A DNA stretch of 23,147 nucleotides from JACVRW01 sp035705985 (GTDB lineage Bacteria > Actinomycetota > Thermoleophilia > Solirubrobacterales > Thermoleophilaceae). The position numbers and the translations under genes were made by a program. Positions 1-6,684 of this stretch are shown one piece after another. The notes under the pieces were generated by a model, which saw nothing but the letters and a program-made list of their open reading frames with translations, ran no database searches and was not told where the DNA came from. The stretch's first letter is position 1, and each line of letters opens with the position of its first letter. Location of the stretch: contig DASSVP010000116.1 of assembly GCA_035705985.1 (NCBI GenBank), positions 1 to 23,147 on the forward strand. Direction: 5' to 3'.

Positions 1-153
1 CGGGAGGCCGGCGTCAGGATCGGCTCCCCACTCTTCGCGGACTCGCTCGGCGACGAGGGCAGTGCGGGCGACACGTACACGCGCGCGCTCGCGGCGGACG
101 CGCGCGCGCTCGTGCGCGGGATGTCAGGCGGGCGCGTGGACTGCGTGCTCTAG
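1..153 (+). CDS. Metal ABC transporter substrate-binding protein, C-terminal end only
   Basis: The first 50 codons of the window are open in frame 1 and end in TAG. The peptide contains PLFADSLGDEGSAGDTY followed by a helix rich in Ala and Arg. This matches the C-terminal end of the cluster A-I (ZnuA/TroA type) binding proteins, where a Ser-Leu-Gly...Thr-Tyr segment contributes an acidic metal ligand and a last helix closes the domain. The family captures Zn(II) or Mn(II) outside the membrane for an ABC importer. The stop codon shares the palindrome CTAG with the stop of the facing Fur-type gene, so the two genes overlap by 4 bp. A Zur-type regulator beside it favours zinc, but the substrate cannot be settled from 50 residues. 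Confidence 0.7.
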   Translation, partial: REAGVRIGSPLFADSLGDEGSAGDTYTRALAADARALVRGMSGGRVDCVL

Positions 154-581
154 CCGCGGCAGTTCGGGCACTCGCCGCGCAGCGTCACGTCGTGCGCGTC
201 GATCGAGAAGTCCACGCGGCCGGCGAGCCGCTCGATCGCGCGCTCGAGGCCCGAGTCCTCGAAGGCCGCCACCTCGCCGCACGTGTCGCAGACGATGTGG
301 TGGTGATGGTGGCCGTTCGGCTCGATGGGCTCGTAGCGCGCCACGCCCTCCGCCGCGTCCACGCGCCTCGTGAGACGGAGCTTGTCGAGCAGCTCGAGCG
401 TCCTGTAGATGCTCGCGACGCCCACCTCCTGGCCCTGATCGTGGAGCGTGTCGGCGATCTCCTTGGCGGTCACGCTGCAGCCGAGGTCGGCGAGCGTCCT
501 GACGACCGCCGAGCGCGGCGCGCTCAGCCGGTAGCCCTCGCGCTCCAGCTCGCTCTTGGCGTGTCCAACCCAATCGGTCAC
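150..581 (-). CDS. Fur-family regulator, probably Zur-like
   Basis: The protein has 143 residues, normal for Fur/Zur/PerR. A winged-helix domain spans about residues 15-80 with a recognition helix near 53-62 (VGVASIYRTLELL). The C-terminal part has the hinge metal region with five consecutive His (91-95), C98-x2-C101 and C138-x2-C141, the four-Cys structural zinc site of the family. Fur proteins repress metal-uptake genes when loaded with metal. The convergent neighbour is a zinc/manganese-type binding protein, which suggests a Zur role; Fur or PerR remain possible. The start is GTG at 581 because an ATG just upstream runs into a stop. AGAGG lies directly against the start, so the ribosome site is poor. 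No clear Zur box was found in the short upstream region. Confidence 0.85.
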   Translation of the reverse strand: MTDWVGHAKSELEREGYRLSAPRSAVVRTLADLGCSVTAKEIADTLHDQGQEVGVASIYRTLELLDKLRLTRRVDAAEGVARYEPIEPNGHHHHHIVCDTCGEVAAFEDSGLERAIERLAGRVDFSIDAHDVTLRGECPNCRG

Positions 582-721
582 CCTCTCAGCATAGGCTCAC
601 GCAAATGAACTTCGCCGCCTTCGTCCTGGAGGACACGCCGGCCGCGATCCGCGGCGCGAGGACCTCGAGGAGATCCTGCGCGCCGCGAAGAAGCCCGCGA
701 TGTGGCGGCGGGCCTGCGCCC

Positions 722-1330
722 CTAGCCGCCGGCTGAGGAGAAGCGCTCCTCGACCTTGTCCCAGTGCACGACGTTCCACCACGCGTCGATGTAGGCGGGC
801 CGCTGGTTCTGGTACTTGAGGTAGTAGGAGTGTTCCCAGACGTCGACGCCGAGCAGCGGCGTCTTGCCGTCGCTGAGCGGGTTGTCCTGGTTGGCCGTCG
901 ACACGACCGCGAGGCCGGAGCCGTCGTGCACGAGCCACGACCAGCCCGAGCCGAACTGGTTCACGCCCGCGTCCTTGAACTTGCCCTGGAAGTCGCTGAA
1001 GGAGCCGAAGGAGGACTCGATCGCCGAGGCCAGGTCGCCGCTGGGCTCGCCGCCGCCGTCGGGTGACATCCACTCCCAGAAGAGCGAGTGGTTGTAGTGG
1101 CCGCCGCCGTTGTTGCGGACCGCCGTGCGCTTGTCGTCGGGGATCTGCGAGAGGTTCGCGATCACGTCCTCGATCGGCTTGTCGGCCCACTCGGTGCCCT
1201 CGAGAGCGGCGTTCACCTTGTCGACGTACGCCTGATGGTGCTTGTCGTGGTGGACGCGCATCGTCGCCTCGTCGATATGAGGCTCGAGGGCGTTGTAGTC
1301 GTAGGGGAGGGGCGGAACCTCGTACGGCAT
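722..1330 (-). CDS. sodA: Superoxide dismutase, Mn type
   Basis: The protein has 202 residues, full length for a cytoplasmic Fe/Mn superoxide dismutase, which converts superoxide to oxygen and hydrogen peroxide. The metal ligands are visible: H27 in the RVHHDKHHQAYV helix, H81 in HYNHSLFW, and D163 and H167 in DVWEHSYY. G76-G77 before the second His together with Q148 in TANQDNPL is the manganese-type arrangement; iron enzymes carry the second-shell Gln near position 70 instead. AAGGAGAGA ends 5 bases before the ATG, a good ribosome site. The gene is divergent from the broken exonuclease-like gene with 38 bp between starts. No signal peptide is present. Metal type is deduced from sequence; a cambialistic enzyme cannot be excluded. 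Confidence 0.95.
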   Translation of the reverse strand: MPYEVPPLPYDYNALEPHIDEATMRVHHDKHHQAYVDKVNAALEGTEWADKPIEDVIANLSQIPDDKRTAVRNNGGGHYNHSLFWEWMSPDGGGEPSGDLASAIESSFGSFSDFQGKFKDAGVNQFGSGWSWLVHDGSGLAVVSTANQDNPLSDGKTPLLGVDVWEHSYYLKYQNQRPAYIDAWWNVVHWDKVEERFSSAGG

Positions 1331-1368
1331 CTCAATCTCTCCTTGGTCGCTCGGGTAGGACTCTATGC

Positions 1369-2155
1369 ATGCTCCTCGTCTCGTGGAACGTGGCCGGGCG
1401 GAAGACCCGGCTGGCCGAGCAGGCCGAGCGCGTGCTGTCGCTGGAGCCGGACCTCGTCTGCCTCCAGGAGGTGACGCCCGCGACGGCGGGGCCGTGGACG
1501 GAGCGGCTGGCGGAGGCGGCTCTGGTTTCGGCCGTCGCCCCGATGCCGGCCCGGCGCGAGGGGAGTCGGTCGCTGGGAGTCCTGACGGGGGCTCGGGAGC
1601 CGGTCGACGTAGTCGCGGTCGAGGACGTGCCCTGGCCTGAGCGCGTGCTCGCTGCTCGCGCGGGCGCGATCGAGGTGGTGAACGTGCACTCGCCGATCAG
1701 CCCGAAGCCGGGGCTCGTGAAGGTGCTGACGCACGAGGCGGTCCACAGGCATGTGCGCGCCGGCTCCGGCCCGCGGATCGTGCTGGGCGACCTGAATACG
1801 CCGCGCCGCGAGCACCCCGGACGGAACCGTGTGGACGTTCGCGCGCGAACGCAACGGCCGGCTGCGCGCGGAGCGCGGCGAGCGCTGGGACCTCGCCGAG
1901 TCGGCGCTGATCCGCGGCCTCGAGCCCGACGGCTTCCGCGACGCCTTCCGCGAGCTGAACGGATTCGACTCGAAGGAACCGAGCTGGGAATGGCCCCGCA
2001 CGGGCGGCGGCTACCGCCTGGACCACCTGATCGTCTCCCCCGAGATCGAGGTAACCGCCTGCGCCTACCGCCACGACTGGCGCCGCGAGGACAAGCTCTC
2101 GGACCACTCGGCGCTGGTGGCGGAGCTCCACGTCGCGGCCTCCGAGCCACGCTAG
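1369..2155 (+). pseudogene. Endonuclease/exonuclease/phosphatase family protein, broken by a +1 frameshift
   Basis: Two consecutive frames together make one protein of this metal-dependent phosphodiesterase superfamily. The first, from ATG 1369, has LLVSWNVAG (Asn), DLVCLQEV (catalytic Glu), VVNVHSP and IVLGDLNTPRREH. The second continues with TVWTFARERNGR, GGGYRLDHLIVSP and the final LSDHSALV (Asp-His). Dropping one C from the run of four C at 1815-1818 joins them as REHP-DGTVWTF and gives about 261 residues with all superfamily motifs in order. Both halves look under normal coding constraint, so the break is recent or a sequencing/assembly error. The family acts on DNA, RNA or phospho-ester lipids; the substrate here is unknown. 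tRNA-Leu follows after 15 bp and may share its transcript. Confidence 0.8.
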
Positions 2156-2170
2156 AGTTTCAGCTCGCTC

Positions 2171-2256
2171 GCGGCTGTGGCGGAACTGGTAGACGCCCAG
2201 GCTTCAGGTGCCTGTGCTCCGAAAGGGGCGTGGAGGTTCGACTCCTCTCAGCCGCA
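2171..2256 (+). tRNA. tRNA-Leu (anticodon CAG)
   Basis: A complete class II cloverleaf of 86 nt. The acceptor arms GCGGCTG (2171-2177) and CAGCCGC (2249-2255) pair perfectly, with discriminator A2256. The anticodon stem CAGGC/GCCTG encloses TTCAGGT, giving anticodon CAG at 2205-2207, which reads CUG. The T arm GGAGG-TTCGACT-CCTCT and a long variable arm are present, as expected for leucine tRNA. The 3' CCA is not encoded. Confidence 0.97.
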
Positions 2257-2266
2257 TTCCGTCCGA

Positions 2267-2296
2267 GGTTATGGCGAACATATGTTCGCCATAACC
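2267..2296. promoter_or_regulatory. Perfect 30-bp palindrome with a LexA/SOS-box core over a start codon
   Basis: The left arm GGTTATGGCGAACAT (2267-2281) is followed with no spacer by its exact reverse complement ATGTTCGCCATAACC (2282-2296). The centre, 2275-2288, reads CGAAC-ATAT-GTTCG, a full match to the Gram-positive LexA/DinR consensus CGAACRNRYGTTYG. The right arm begins with the ATG of the LAGLIDADG gene, and the left arm starts 11 bp after tRNA-Leu. It could be a LexA operator, an autoregulatory site for the HTH domain of that gene, a homing-related target, or an RNA hairpin hiding the start codon. No T-run follows, so a standard terminator is unlikely. Confidence 0.75.
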
Positions 2297-3040
2297 CATC
2301 CAGCCGACGTCGTCACGCTGTCCCGTGATCTCGCCGGCGACGGCCTGTCGGCGACCGAGATCGCGCGGCGCCTGGGGCTTCCTCGCTCAACGGTCCGCGA
2401 CTGGCTGGCAGGCCGCGTCCCGAGGGGCCGGGAGGCGGCCGTCAACGCGTGCCCCCGGTGTGGGGCCGTCCACGAGCTCGCTGAGCTCCCGCCGTCGTAC
2501 GTGTACCTCCTTGGGATGTACCTCGGGGACGGATGCCTGTCGGCTCACCGCCGCGATGTCTTCAAGCTGAGGATCGCACTCGACGCGCGCTATCCGGATA
2601 TCGCGGCGGAGACGGAGCGCGCGATACACGCGGTCATGCCGAGGAACCGGATCGGGCGCGTGCTGAACGGCGGCTGGCACGAGGTGTACGCGTACTCGAA
2701 GAGCTGGCCTTGCCTGTTCCCGCAGCACGGGCCCGGCCGGAAGCACGAGCGCCCCATAGAGCTGGTCGGCTGGCAGCGCGAGCACATCGCCCGCTGGCCC
2801 ACCCTCCTGCTGCGCGGGCTGATCCACTCGGACGGATGCCGGTTCCAGAACTCCGGGCGCGGCGGCTGGTCGCACCCGCGCTACTGCTTCGACAACCGCT
2901 CGGCCGACATTCGGGAGATCTTCCGCGAGACGTGCGACTTCATGGGCGTGCACTGGACGGTCTCCGGCCGGTACACGACCTATGTTTCGAGGAAGGCGGA
3001 CGTCGCGCTGCTGGACCGCTTCATCGGACCGAAGAGCTAG
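2282..3040 (+). CDS. HTH-LAGLIDADG homing-endonuclease-type protein
   Basis: The protein has 252 residues from ATG 2282. Residues 21-43 form a helix-turn-helix (LSATEIARRLGLPRSTVRDW). C57-P-R-C60 looks like half a small zinc ribbon. Two LAGLIDADG helices follow: YLLGMYLGDG at 75-84 and LLRGLIHSDG at 176-185, with acidic residues D83 and D184 in the catalytic positions, as in single-chain two-motif enzymes. The conserved block SWPCLFPQHGPGRKHERPI (141-159) lies between. It is free-standing, not inside an intron or intein, and directly follows tRNA-Leu. I recall closely similar free-standing proteins in many actinobacteria. The same frame is open back through the tRNA, but that part is not protein. 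A GAGG 13 bases upstream is too far for a good ribosome site. Whether it cuts DNA or now acts as a regulator is unknown. Confidence 0.8.
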   Translation: MFAITHPADVVTLSRDLAGDGLSATEIARRLGLPRSTVRDWLAGRVPRGREAAVNACPRCGAVHELAELPPSYVYLLGMYLGDGCLSAHRRDVFKLRIALDARYPDIAAETERAIHAVMPRNRIGRVLNGGWHEVYAYSKSWPCLFPQHGPGRKHERPIELVGWQREHIARWPTLLLRGLIHSDGCRFQNSGRGGWSHPRYCFDNRSADIREIFRETCDFMGVHWTVSGRYTTYVSRKADVALLDRFIGPKS

Positions 3041-3200
3041 CTAGCCGCGGGGCCAGACGCGGAACGCGGTCCCGAAGCAGCCCAGGTTGCCGGCCGCGTC
3101 GTGGGTGCCCACCACGAGCTTGTGGGGCCGAGGCGGATCGACGCGCGATCCGTGACTCGTCGGAGTAGGCGGCCAGCCGGACCTGGGAGGTTGCGGCGTG
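3041..3200 (-). pseudogene. Remnant of the C-terminus of an Ig/cadherin-like repeat protein
   Basis: On the minus strand the last 33 codons before a TAG at 3041 read like the end of a bacterial Ig-like domain, with KLVVGTHDAAGNLG followed by TAFRVWPRG; the DAAGN turn before the last strand is typical of such domains. Upstream, a different frame gives TSQVRLAAYSDESRI, which would suit an earlier strand, so the remnant seems frameshifted as well as truncated. There is no start codon or full domain before csoR begins. Probably the decayed tail of a secreted protein. Confidence 0.4.
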
Positions 3201-3207
3201 GTGCGTG

Positions 3208-3507
3208 CTAGCCGCGGCGCATCAGGCGGCCGACGGCCGCCATCAGCTCTTCGGTGCGCTCGTCCTTCTTCGTGTCCGGCCCGCCGACCACGCAGTGGCG
3301 CGCGTGGTCGTCGAGCAGCCCGAGCGCGACCTTGTCGAGCGCCGCCTGCACGGCGGAGATCTGCGTGAGCACGTCGATGCAGTAGCGGTCGTCCCCGACC
3401 ATTCGCTGGATCCCGCCCACCTGACCCTCGATGCGGCGCAGCCGCTTGAGGAGGTCGTCCTTGGTCGCGGTGTAGCCGCGCATTTCCGGGGCCGTTGCGG
3501 TAGCCAT
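3208..3507 (-). CDS. csoR: CsoR-type copper-sensing repressor
   Basis: The protein has 99 residues and the all-helical CsoR/RcnR fold (DUF156), with the family signature LLKRLRRIEGQVGGIQRM at 19-36. The Cu(I) ligands C43, H68 and C72 are spaced exactly as C36/H61/C65 of the Mycobacterium tuberculosis prototype, and Y42 corresponds to the second-shell tyrosine. Apo-CsoR represses copper-efflux genes, and Cu(I) binding releases it from DNA. It is divergent from copA across 51 bp that hold a perfect inverted repeat. A TAGGCT box six bases before the ATG suggests a leaderless transcript that is also self-repressed. Confidence 0.93.
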   Translation of the reverse strand: MATATAPEMRGYTATKDDLLKRLRRIEGQVGGIQRMVGDDRYCIDVLTQISAVQAALDKVALGLLDDHARHCVVGGPDTKKDERTEELMAAVGRLMRRG

Positions 3508-3558
3508 GCCGGCAGCCTAGCACATATACCCCCGAGGGGTATGGTACGATCCAGGCGG
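3508..3558. promoter_or_regulatory. csoR/copA divergent promoter with CsoR operator
   Basis: The inverted repeat ATACCCC-CGA-GGGGTAT at 3526-3542 is a perfect GC-centred CsoR-type operator. A copA -10 candidate, TACGAT, lies at 3545-3550, 8 bases before the copA ATG. A csoR -10 candidate, TAGGCT on the minus strand, lies at 3514-3519. The operator sits between the two boxes, so a single bound CsoR could block both promoters. The operator type is established for the family; the -10 boxes are my reading. Confidence 0.8.
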
Positions 3559-5751
3559 ATGAGTGCGCTGCGCGAACAGATCGACCTTCCGATCGAGGGC
3601 ATGACCTGCGCGTCGTGCGCGAACCGCATCGAGCGCAACCTCAACGAGCTCGAGGGCGTGTCCGCCACCGTGAACTTCGCCACGGAGAGCGCGCGTGTGG
3701 AATACGACTCCGGGACGGTTGCGCCCGAGGAGCTCCTCGGCGCCGTGGAATCGGCCGGCTACGGCGCGGCGTTGCCGCCAACCGAGCCGGGTCAGCGGGC
3801 GGAGGTGGACGAGCCAGACGCGACGGCCCCGCTGCGACGCCGGCTCCTCGTCTCCGCGGCCCTCTCGGCTCCGGTCCTGCTGATGTCGATGATCCCGCCG
3901 CTCCAATTCGACAACTGGGAGTGGTTCGCGATCGGCCTGGCCACCCCCGTCGTGCTCTGGGGCGCGTGGCCGTTCCACGAGGCCACCTGGGCCAATTTGA
4001 GGCACGGGAACGCGACGATGGACACGCTGATCTCGATCGGCGTCCTCACGGCCTGGCTGTGGTCGCTCTACGCGCTCGTCGCGGGCGAGAGCACGGACGA
4101 GATGTACCTCGAGGTCGCCTCGGTGATCACAACATTGGTCCTCGCCGGCCGCTACTTCGAGGCGCGTGCGAAGCGGCGCGCCGGCGCCGCGCTGCGGGCG
4201 CTGCTCGAGCTCGGCGCGAAGGACGTCGCCGTGCTGGACGCAGGCGGCGCCGAGCGGCGCGTGCCGGTCGAGCAGCTCGCGGTAGGCGACCGCTTCGTGG
4301 TGCGCCCGGGCGAGAAAGTCGCGACGGACGGCGTCGTCGAGGAGGGCTCCTCGGCCGTGGACATGAGCATGCTCACCGGCGAGTCCGTGCCGGTGGAGGT
4401 GGCCCCGGGCTCCGAGATCGCCGGCGCGAGCGTGAACGCCGGCGGGCGGCTCGTCATGCGCGCGACGAAGGTCGGCGCCGACACGGCGCTCGCCCAGATC
4501 GCGCGCCTCGTGAACGACGCGCAGACCGGCAAGGCGCCGGTACAGAGGCTCGCCGACCGCGTGTCCGGCGTCTTCGTGCCGATCGTGATCGGGCTGGCGG
4601 TGCTCACCCTCGGGTTCTGGCTCGCGATCGGCGAGAGCTCGACGTTCGCCTTCACCGCCGCGGTCGCGGTCCTGATCATCGCCTGCCCGTGCGCCCTTGG
4701 GCTCGCCACGCCGACCGCGCTGATGGTCGGCACCGGCCGCGGGGCCCAGCTCGGCCTGCTGATCAAGGGGCCGGAGGTGCTCGAGTCCACGCGCACGGTC
4801 GACACCGTCGTCCTCGACAAGACCGGCACGGTCACCACCGGCCGGATGAGCCTCGTCCACGTGGCCACAACGGACGGCGTCACCCGCGAGGACGCGCTCC
4901 GCCTGACCGGCGCGCTCGAGAACGCCTCCGAGCATCCCGTCGCGGGCGCGATCGCGAGGGCCGCCGAAACGGAGCTCGGCGGGCTCCCCGCGGTGGAGGC
5001 GTTCGCGAACCGCGAAGGGCTCGGCGTCGAGGGCACGGTGGACGGCACCGACGTGGTCGTAGGCCGCCCGGCGCTGATCGCGGAGTGGGGCTACGAGCTG
5101 CCCGCCGCGCTCGAGACCGCGCGTCAGGCGGCCGAGTCGCGCGGCCAGACCGCCGTCGTGGCCGCCTGGGACCGGGCGGCGCGCGCCGTGTTCGCGGTCG
5201 CCGACACGGTGAAGCCCACCTCGGCCGAGGCGATCGCCTCTCTCGAGGAGCTGGGTCTCCGGCCGGTGCTCCTGACGGGCGACAACGAGACGACCGCCCG
5301 TGCGGTGGCGGCCGAGGTCCGCATCGACGAGGTGATCGCCGAGGTGCTGCCCGCCGACAAGGCCGAGGTCGTGAGGCGGCTCCAGTCAGAGGGCCGTGTG
5401 GTCGCGATGGCCGGCGACGGCGTGAACGATGCGCCGGCGCTCGCCCAGGCGGACCTCGGCCTCGCGATCGGCACCGGCACCGACATCGCGATCGAGGCGT
5501 CCGACCTCACGCTCGTGACCGGTGACCTCCGCGCGGCCGCGGACGCGATCCGCCTCAGCCGCGCAACGCTCCGCACGATCAAGCAGAACCTCGGCTGGGC
5601 GTTCGGCTACAACGTTGCCGCGATCCCACTCGCCGCAGCGGGCCTGCTGAACCCGGTGATCGCGAGCGCGGCGATGGCGCTCTCGAGCGTCTCCGTGGTC
5701 GCCAACGCCCTGCGCCTGCGGCGATTCAGCCGCTCGCGGCCGGAGCGCTAG
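3559..5751 (+). CDS. copA: Cu(I)-exporting P1B-type ATPase
   Basis: The protein has 730 residues. An N-terminal heavy-metal-associated domain carries GMTCASC (C17, C20). Membrane helices start near residue 95. The actuator loop has MLTGES. The transport motif CPC is at 376-378 (IIACPCALGLATP), the phosphorylated Asp is D420 in DKTGT, the SEHP pair is H459-P460, and the hinge GDGVND is at 619-624. The last helices contain YN followed by PLAAAGLLNP and then MALSSVSVV, the Cu(I)-specific residue set of the P1B-1 group. It pumps cytosolic Cu(I) outward at the cost of ATP. The start at 3559 follows the CsoR operator directly, and 8 bases separate the -10 candidate from the ATG. The stop overlaps that of the facing gene by 4 bp (CTAG). 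Confidence 0.97.
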   Translation: MSALREQIDLPIEGMTCASCANRIERNLNELEGVSATVNFATESARVEYDSGTVAPEELLGAVESAGYGAALPPTEPGQRAEVDEPDATAPLRRRLLVSAALSAPVLLMSMIPPLQFDNWEWFAIGLATPVVLWGAWPFHEATWANLRHGNATMDTLISIGVLTAWLWSLYALVAGESTDEMYLEVASVITTLVLAGRYFEARAKRRAGAALRALLELGAKDVAVLDAGGAERRVPVEQLAVGDRFVVRPGEKVATDGVVEEGSSAVDMSMLTGESVPVEVAPGSEIAGASVNAGGRLVMRATKVGADTALAQIARLVNDAQTGKAPVQRLADRVSGVFVPIVIGLAVLTLGFWLAIGESSTFAFTAAVAVLIIACPCALGLATPTALMVGTGRGAQLGLLIKGPEVLESTRTVDTVVLDKTGTVTTGRMSLVHVATTDGVTREDALRLTGALENASEHPVAGAIARAAETELGGLPAVEAFANREGLGVEGTVDGTDVVVGRPALIAEWGYELPAALETARQAAESRGQTAVVAAWDRAARAVFAVADTVKPTSAEAIASLEELGLRPVLLTGDNETTARAVAAEVRIDEVIAEVLPADKAEVVRRLQSEGRVVAMAGDGVNDAPALAQADLGLAIGTGTDIAIEASDLTLVTGDLRAAADAIRLSRATLRTIKQNLGWAFGYNVAAIPLAAAGLLNPVIASAAMALSSVSVVANALRLRRFSRSRPER

Positions 5752-6371
5752 CGGGTCGGACGCCGCTGCGGCGTGCCGAACACGTAGTCCCAGAACGGGG
5801 CGCTGACGCCGAAGCCCTTCGTGTCGTCCTGGAAGTGATGGCGCATGTGCAGCTCGCGCACCAGCTTGCCGAGCCGCGTGCGCGGCCGGTGATGGTGTAC
5901 GTGGTAGTGCGTCATGTCGTAGAGCAGGTAGCCGGCCAGGAAGCCCGCGGTGAACACATGTGCCCACGGGGTGCCGAGCACGAGGACGAAGGCGCCCCAC
6001 AGCGCGAGCGCCAGCGGGATGCTCACGGACGGCGGCATGACCAGCCGAAGCGGGTCGTTCGGGTGGTCGTGATGCACGCCGTGGATGATCCAGTGGAGCC
6101 GCGCGCCGATGCCCTCCTCGGGCTCGAAGTGGAAGACGAGCCGGTGGAGCCAGTACTCGAACAGCGTCCAGAAGACGTAGCCCGCGAGCACGAGTCCGAC
6201 CACCTGGATCGTGGTGGGCTCGCCGCGCGCGCCGGCAACGAACAGGGCGACGATCGCGGGGACGAAGATCACGAGCGGCACCATCGGGTGCACGCGTGAG
6301 AGCCGGTCCAGCAGATCCGACTCGAACATCCGCGGCGAGGCCTTCAGCACTTCGGTACGACGCGCATCCAC
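5748..6371 (-). CDS. Fatty acid hydroxylase / sterol desaturase family protein
   Basis: From GTG 6371 the protein has 207 residues. It carries the His clusters of the membrane di-iron hydroxylases in order: HRLVFH, HGVHHDHP, HYHVHHH and HMRHHF. Hydrophobic stretches (for example PLVIFVPAIVALFVAG, and two later hairpins) place it in the membrane. The spacing matches fatty acid 2-hydroxylase-type enzymes, which use two irons and oxygen to hydroxylate an acyl chain. Residues before VDARRTEVLKASPRMF do not look coding, so GTG 6371 is preferred; ATG 6329 is an alternative. It converges on copA with a 4-bp overlap, so the two are not co-transcribed. The exact lipid substrate is not predictable. Confidence 0.88.
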   Translation of the reverse strand: MDARRTEVLKASPRMFESDLLDRLSRVHPMVPLVIFVPAIVALFVAGARGEPTTIQVVGLVLAGYVFWTLFEYWLHRLVFHFEPEEGIGARLHWIIHGVHHDHPNDPLRLVMPPSVSIPLALALWGAFVLVLGTPWAHVFTAGFLAGYLLYDMTHYHVHHHRPRTRLGKLVRELHMRHHFQDDTKGFGVSAPFWDYVFGTPQRRPTR

Positions 6372-6423
6372 GGTTCGAATGTAGCGCACCTGCCCGTCGG
6401 TTGAAAGCGAAACTTCGGGTGCC

Positions 6424-6618
6424 CTAACTCGGCGCCCATAGCGACCGCCAGGAGGCGGCGATGAACTCCAGGCCGAAGGCCGCCGTGAGGGCGTAGACGG
6501 CGGTCTCCGGGTGGGTCGCGTCGCCCGCGAGGACGCGTCCGAGCAGGTACGAGGTGACCGCCGCCATGAACACCAGCCTCGCCGTGTTCTCCATGGCAGG
6601 AAGTGTCGGCGCGGGCAT
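6424..6618 (-). CDS. Small membrane protein, unknown function
   Basis: A 64-residue reading frame from ATG 6618, or 56 residues from ATG 6594. It has one or two hydrophobic segments (ARLVFMAAVTSYLLGRVLAG and TAVYALTAAFGLEFIAASW) separated by a short polar turn, so a helical hairpin in the membrane is likely. An AGGCG lies 7 bases before ATG 6618 and none before 6594, which slightly favours the longer form. It is divergent from the HipA-like gene. I do not recognise the family. Its coding status rests on amphipathic composition and its fit between neighbours. Confidence 0.5.
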   Translation of the reverse strand: MPAPTLPAMENTARLVFMAAVTSYLLGRVLAGDATHPETAVYALTAAFGLEFIAASWRSLWAPS

Positions 6619-6684
6619 AGGCGTCGCCTGTAACCCTCCCGTGAAGCGGGCGTGAAAGTCCCGTTGCCTGCGAACCTGTCGCCC

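Noticed and set aside
605..721. Short plus-strand reading (MNFAAFVLEDTPAAIRGA, then in another frame DLEEILRAAKKPAMWRRA) between the Fur and SOD genes
   Set aside because: Could be a frameshifted remnant, but it is too short and unlike any family I recognise to list as a gene.
2177..2281. Frame open through tRNA-Leu into the LAGLIDADG gene, giving a peptide starting MAELVDAQASG
   Set aside because: This is the translation of the tRNA itself, a known source of false protein calls. The real start is ATG 2282.
146..3218. CTAGCCGCGG-like string at 149, 3041 and 3207
   Set aside because: Each is a TAG stop on the minus strand preceded by a C-terminal Arg-Gly (coding strand ...CGCGGCTAG). Common in GC-rich coding ends, not a repeat element.
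3517..4935. Long open minus-strand frame across copA
   Set aside because: Low-complexity Arg/Asp/His-rich shadow of a high-GC gene in the opposite frame; copA has full motif support.
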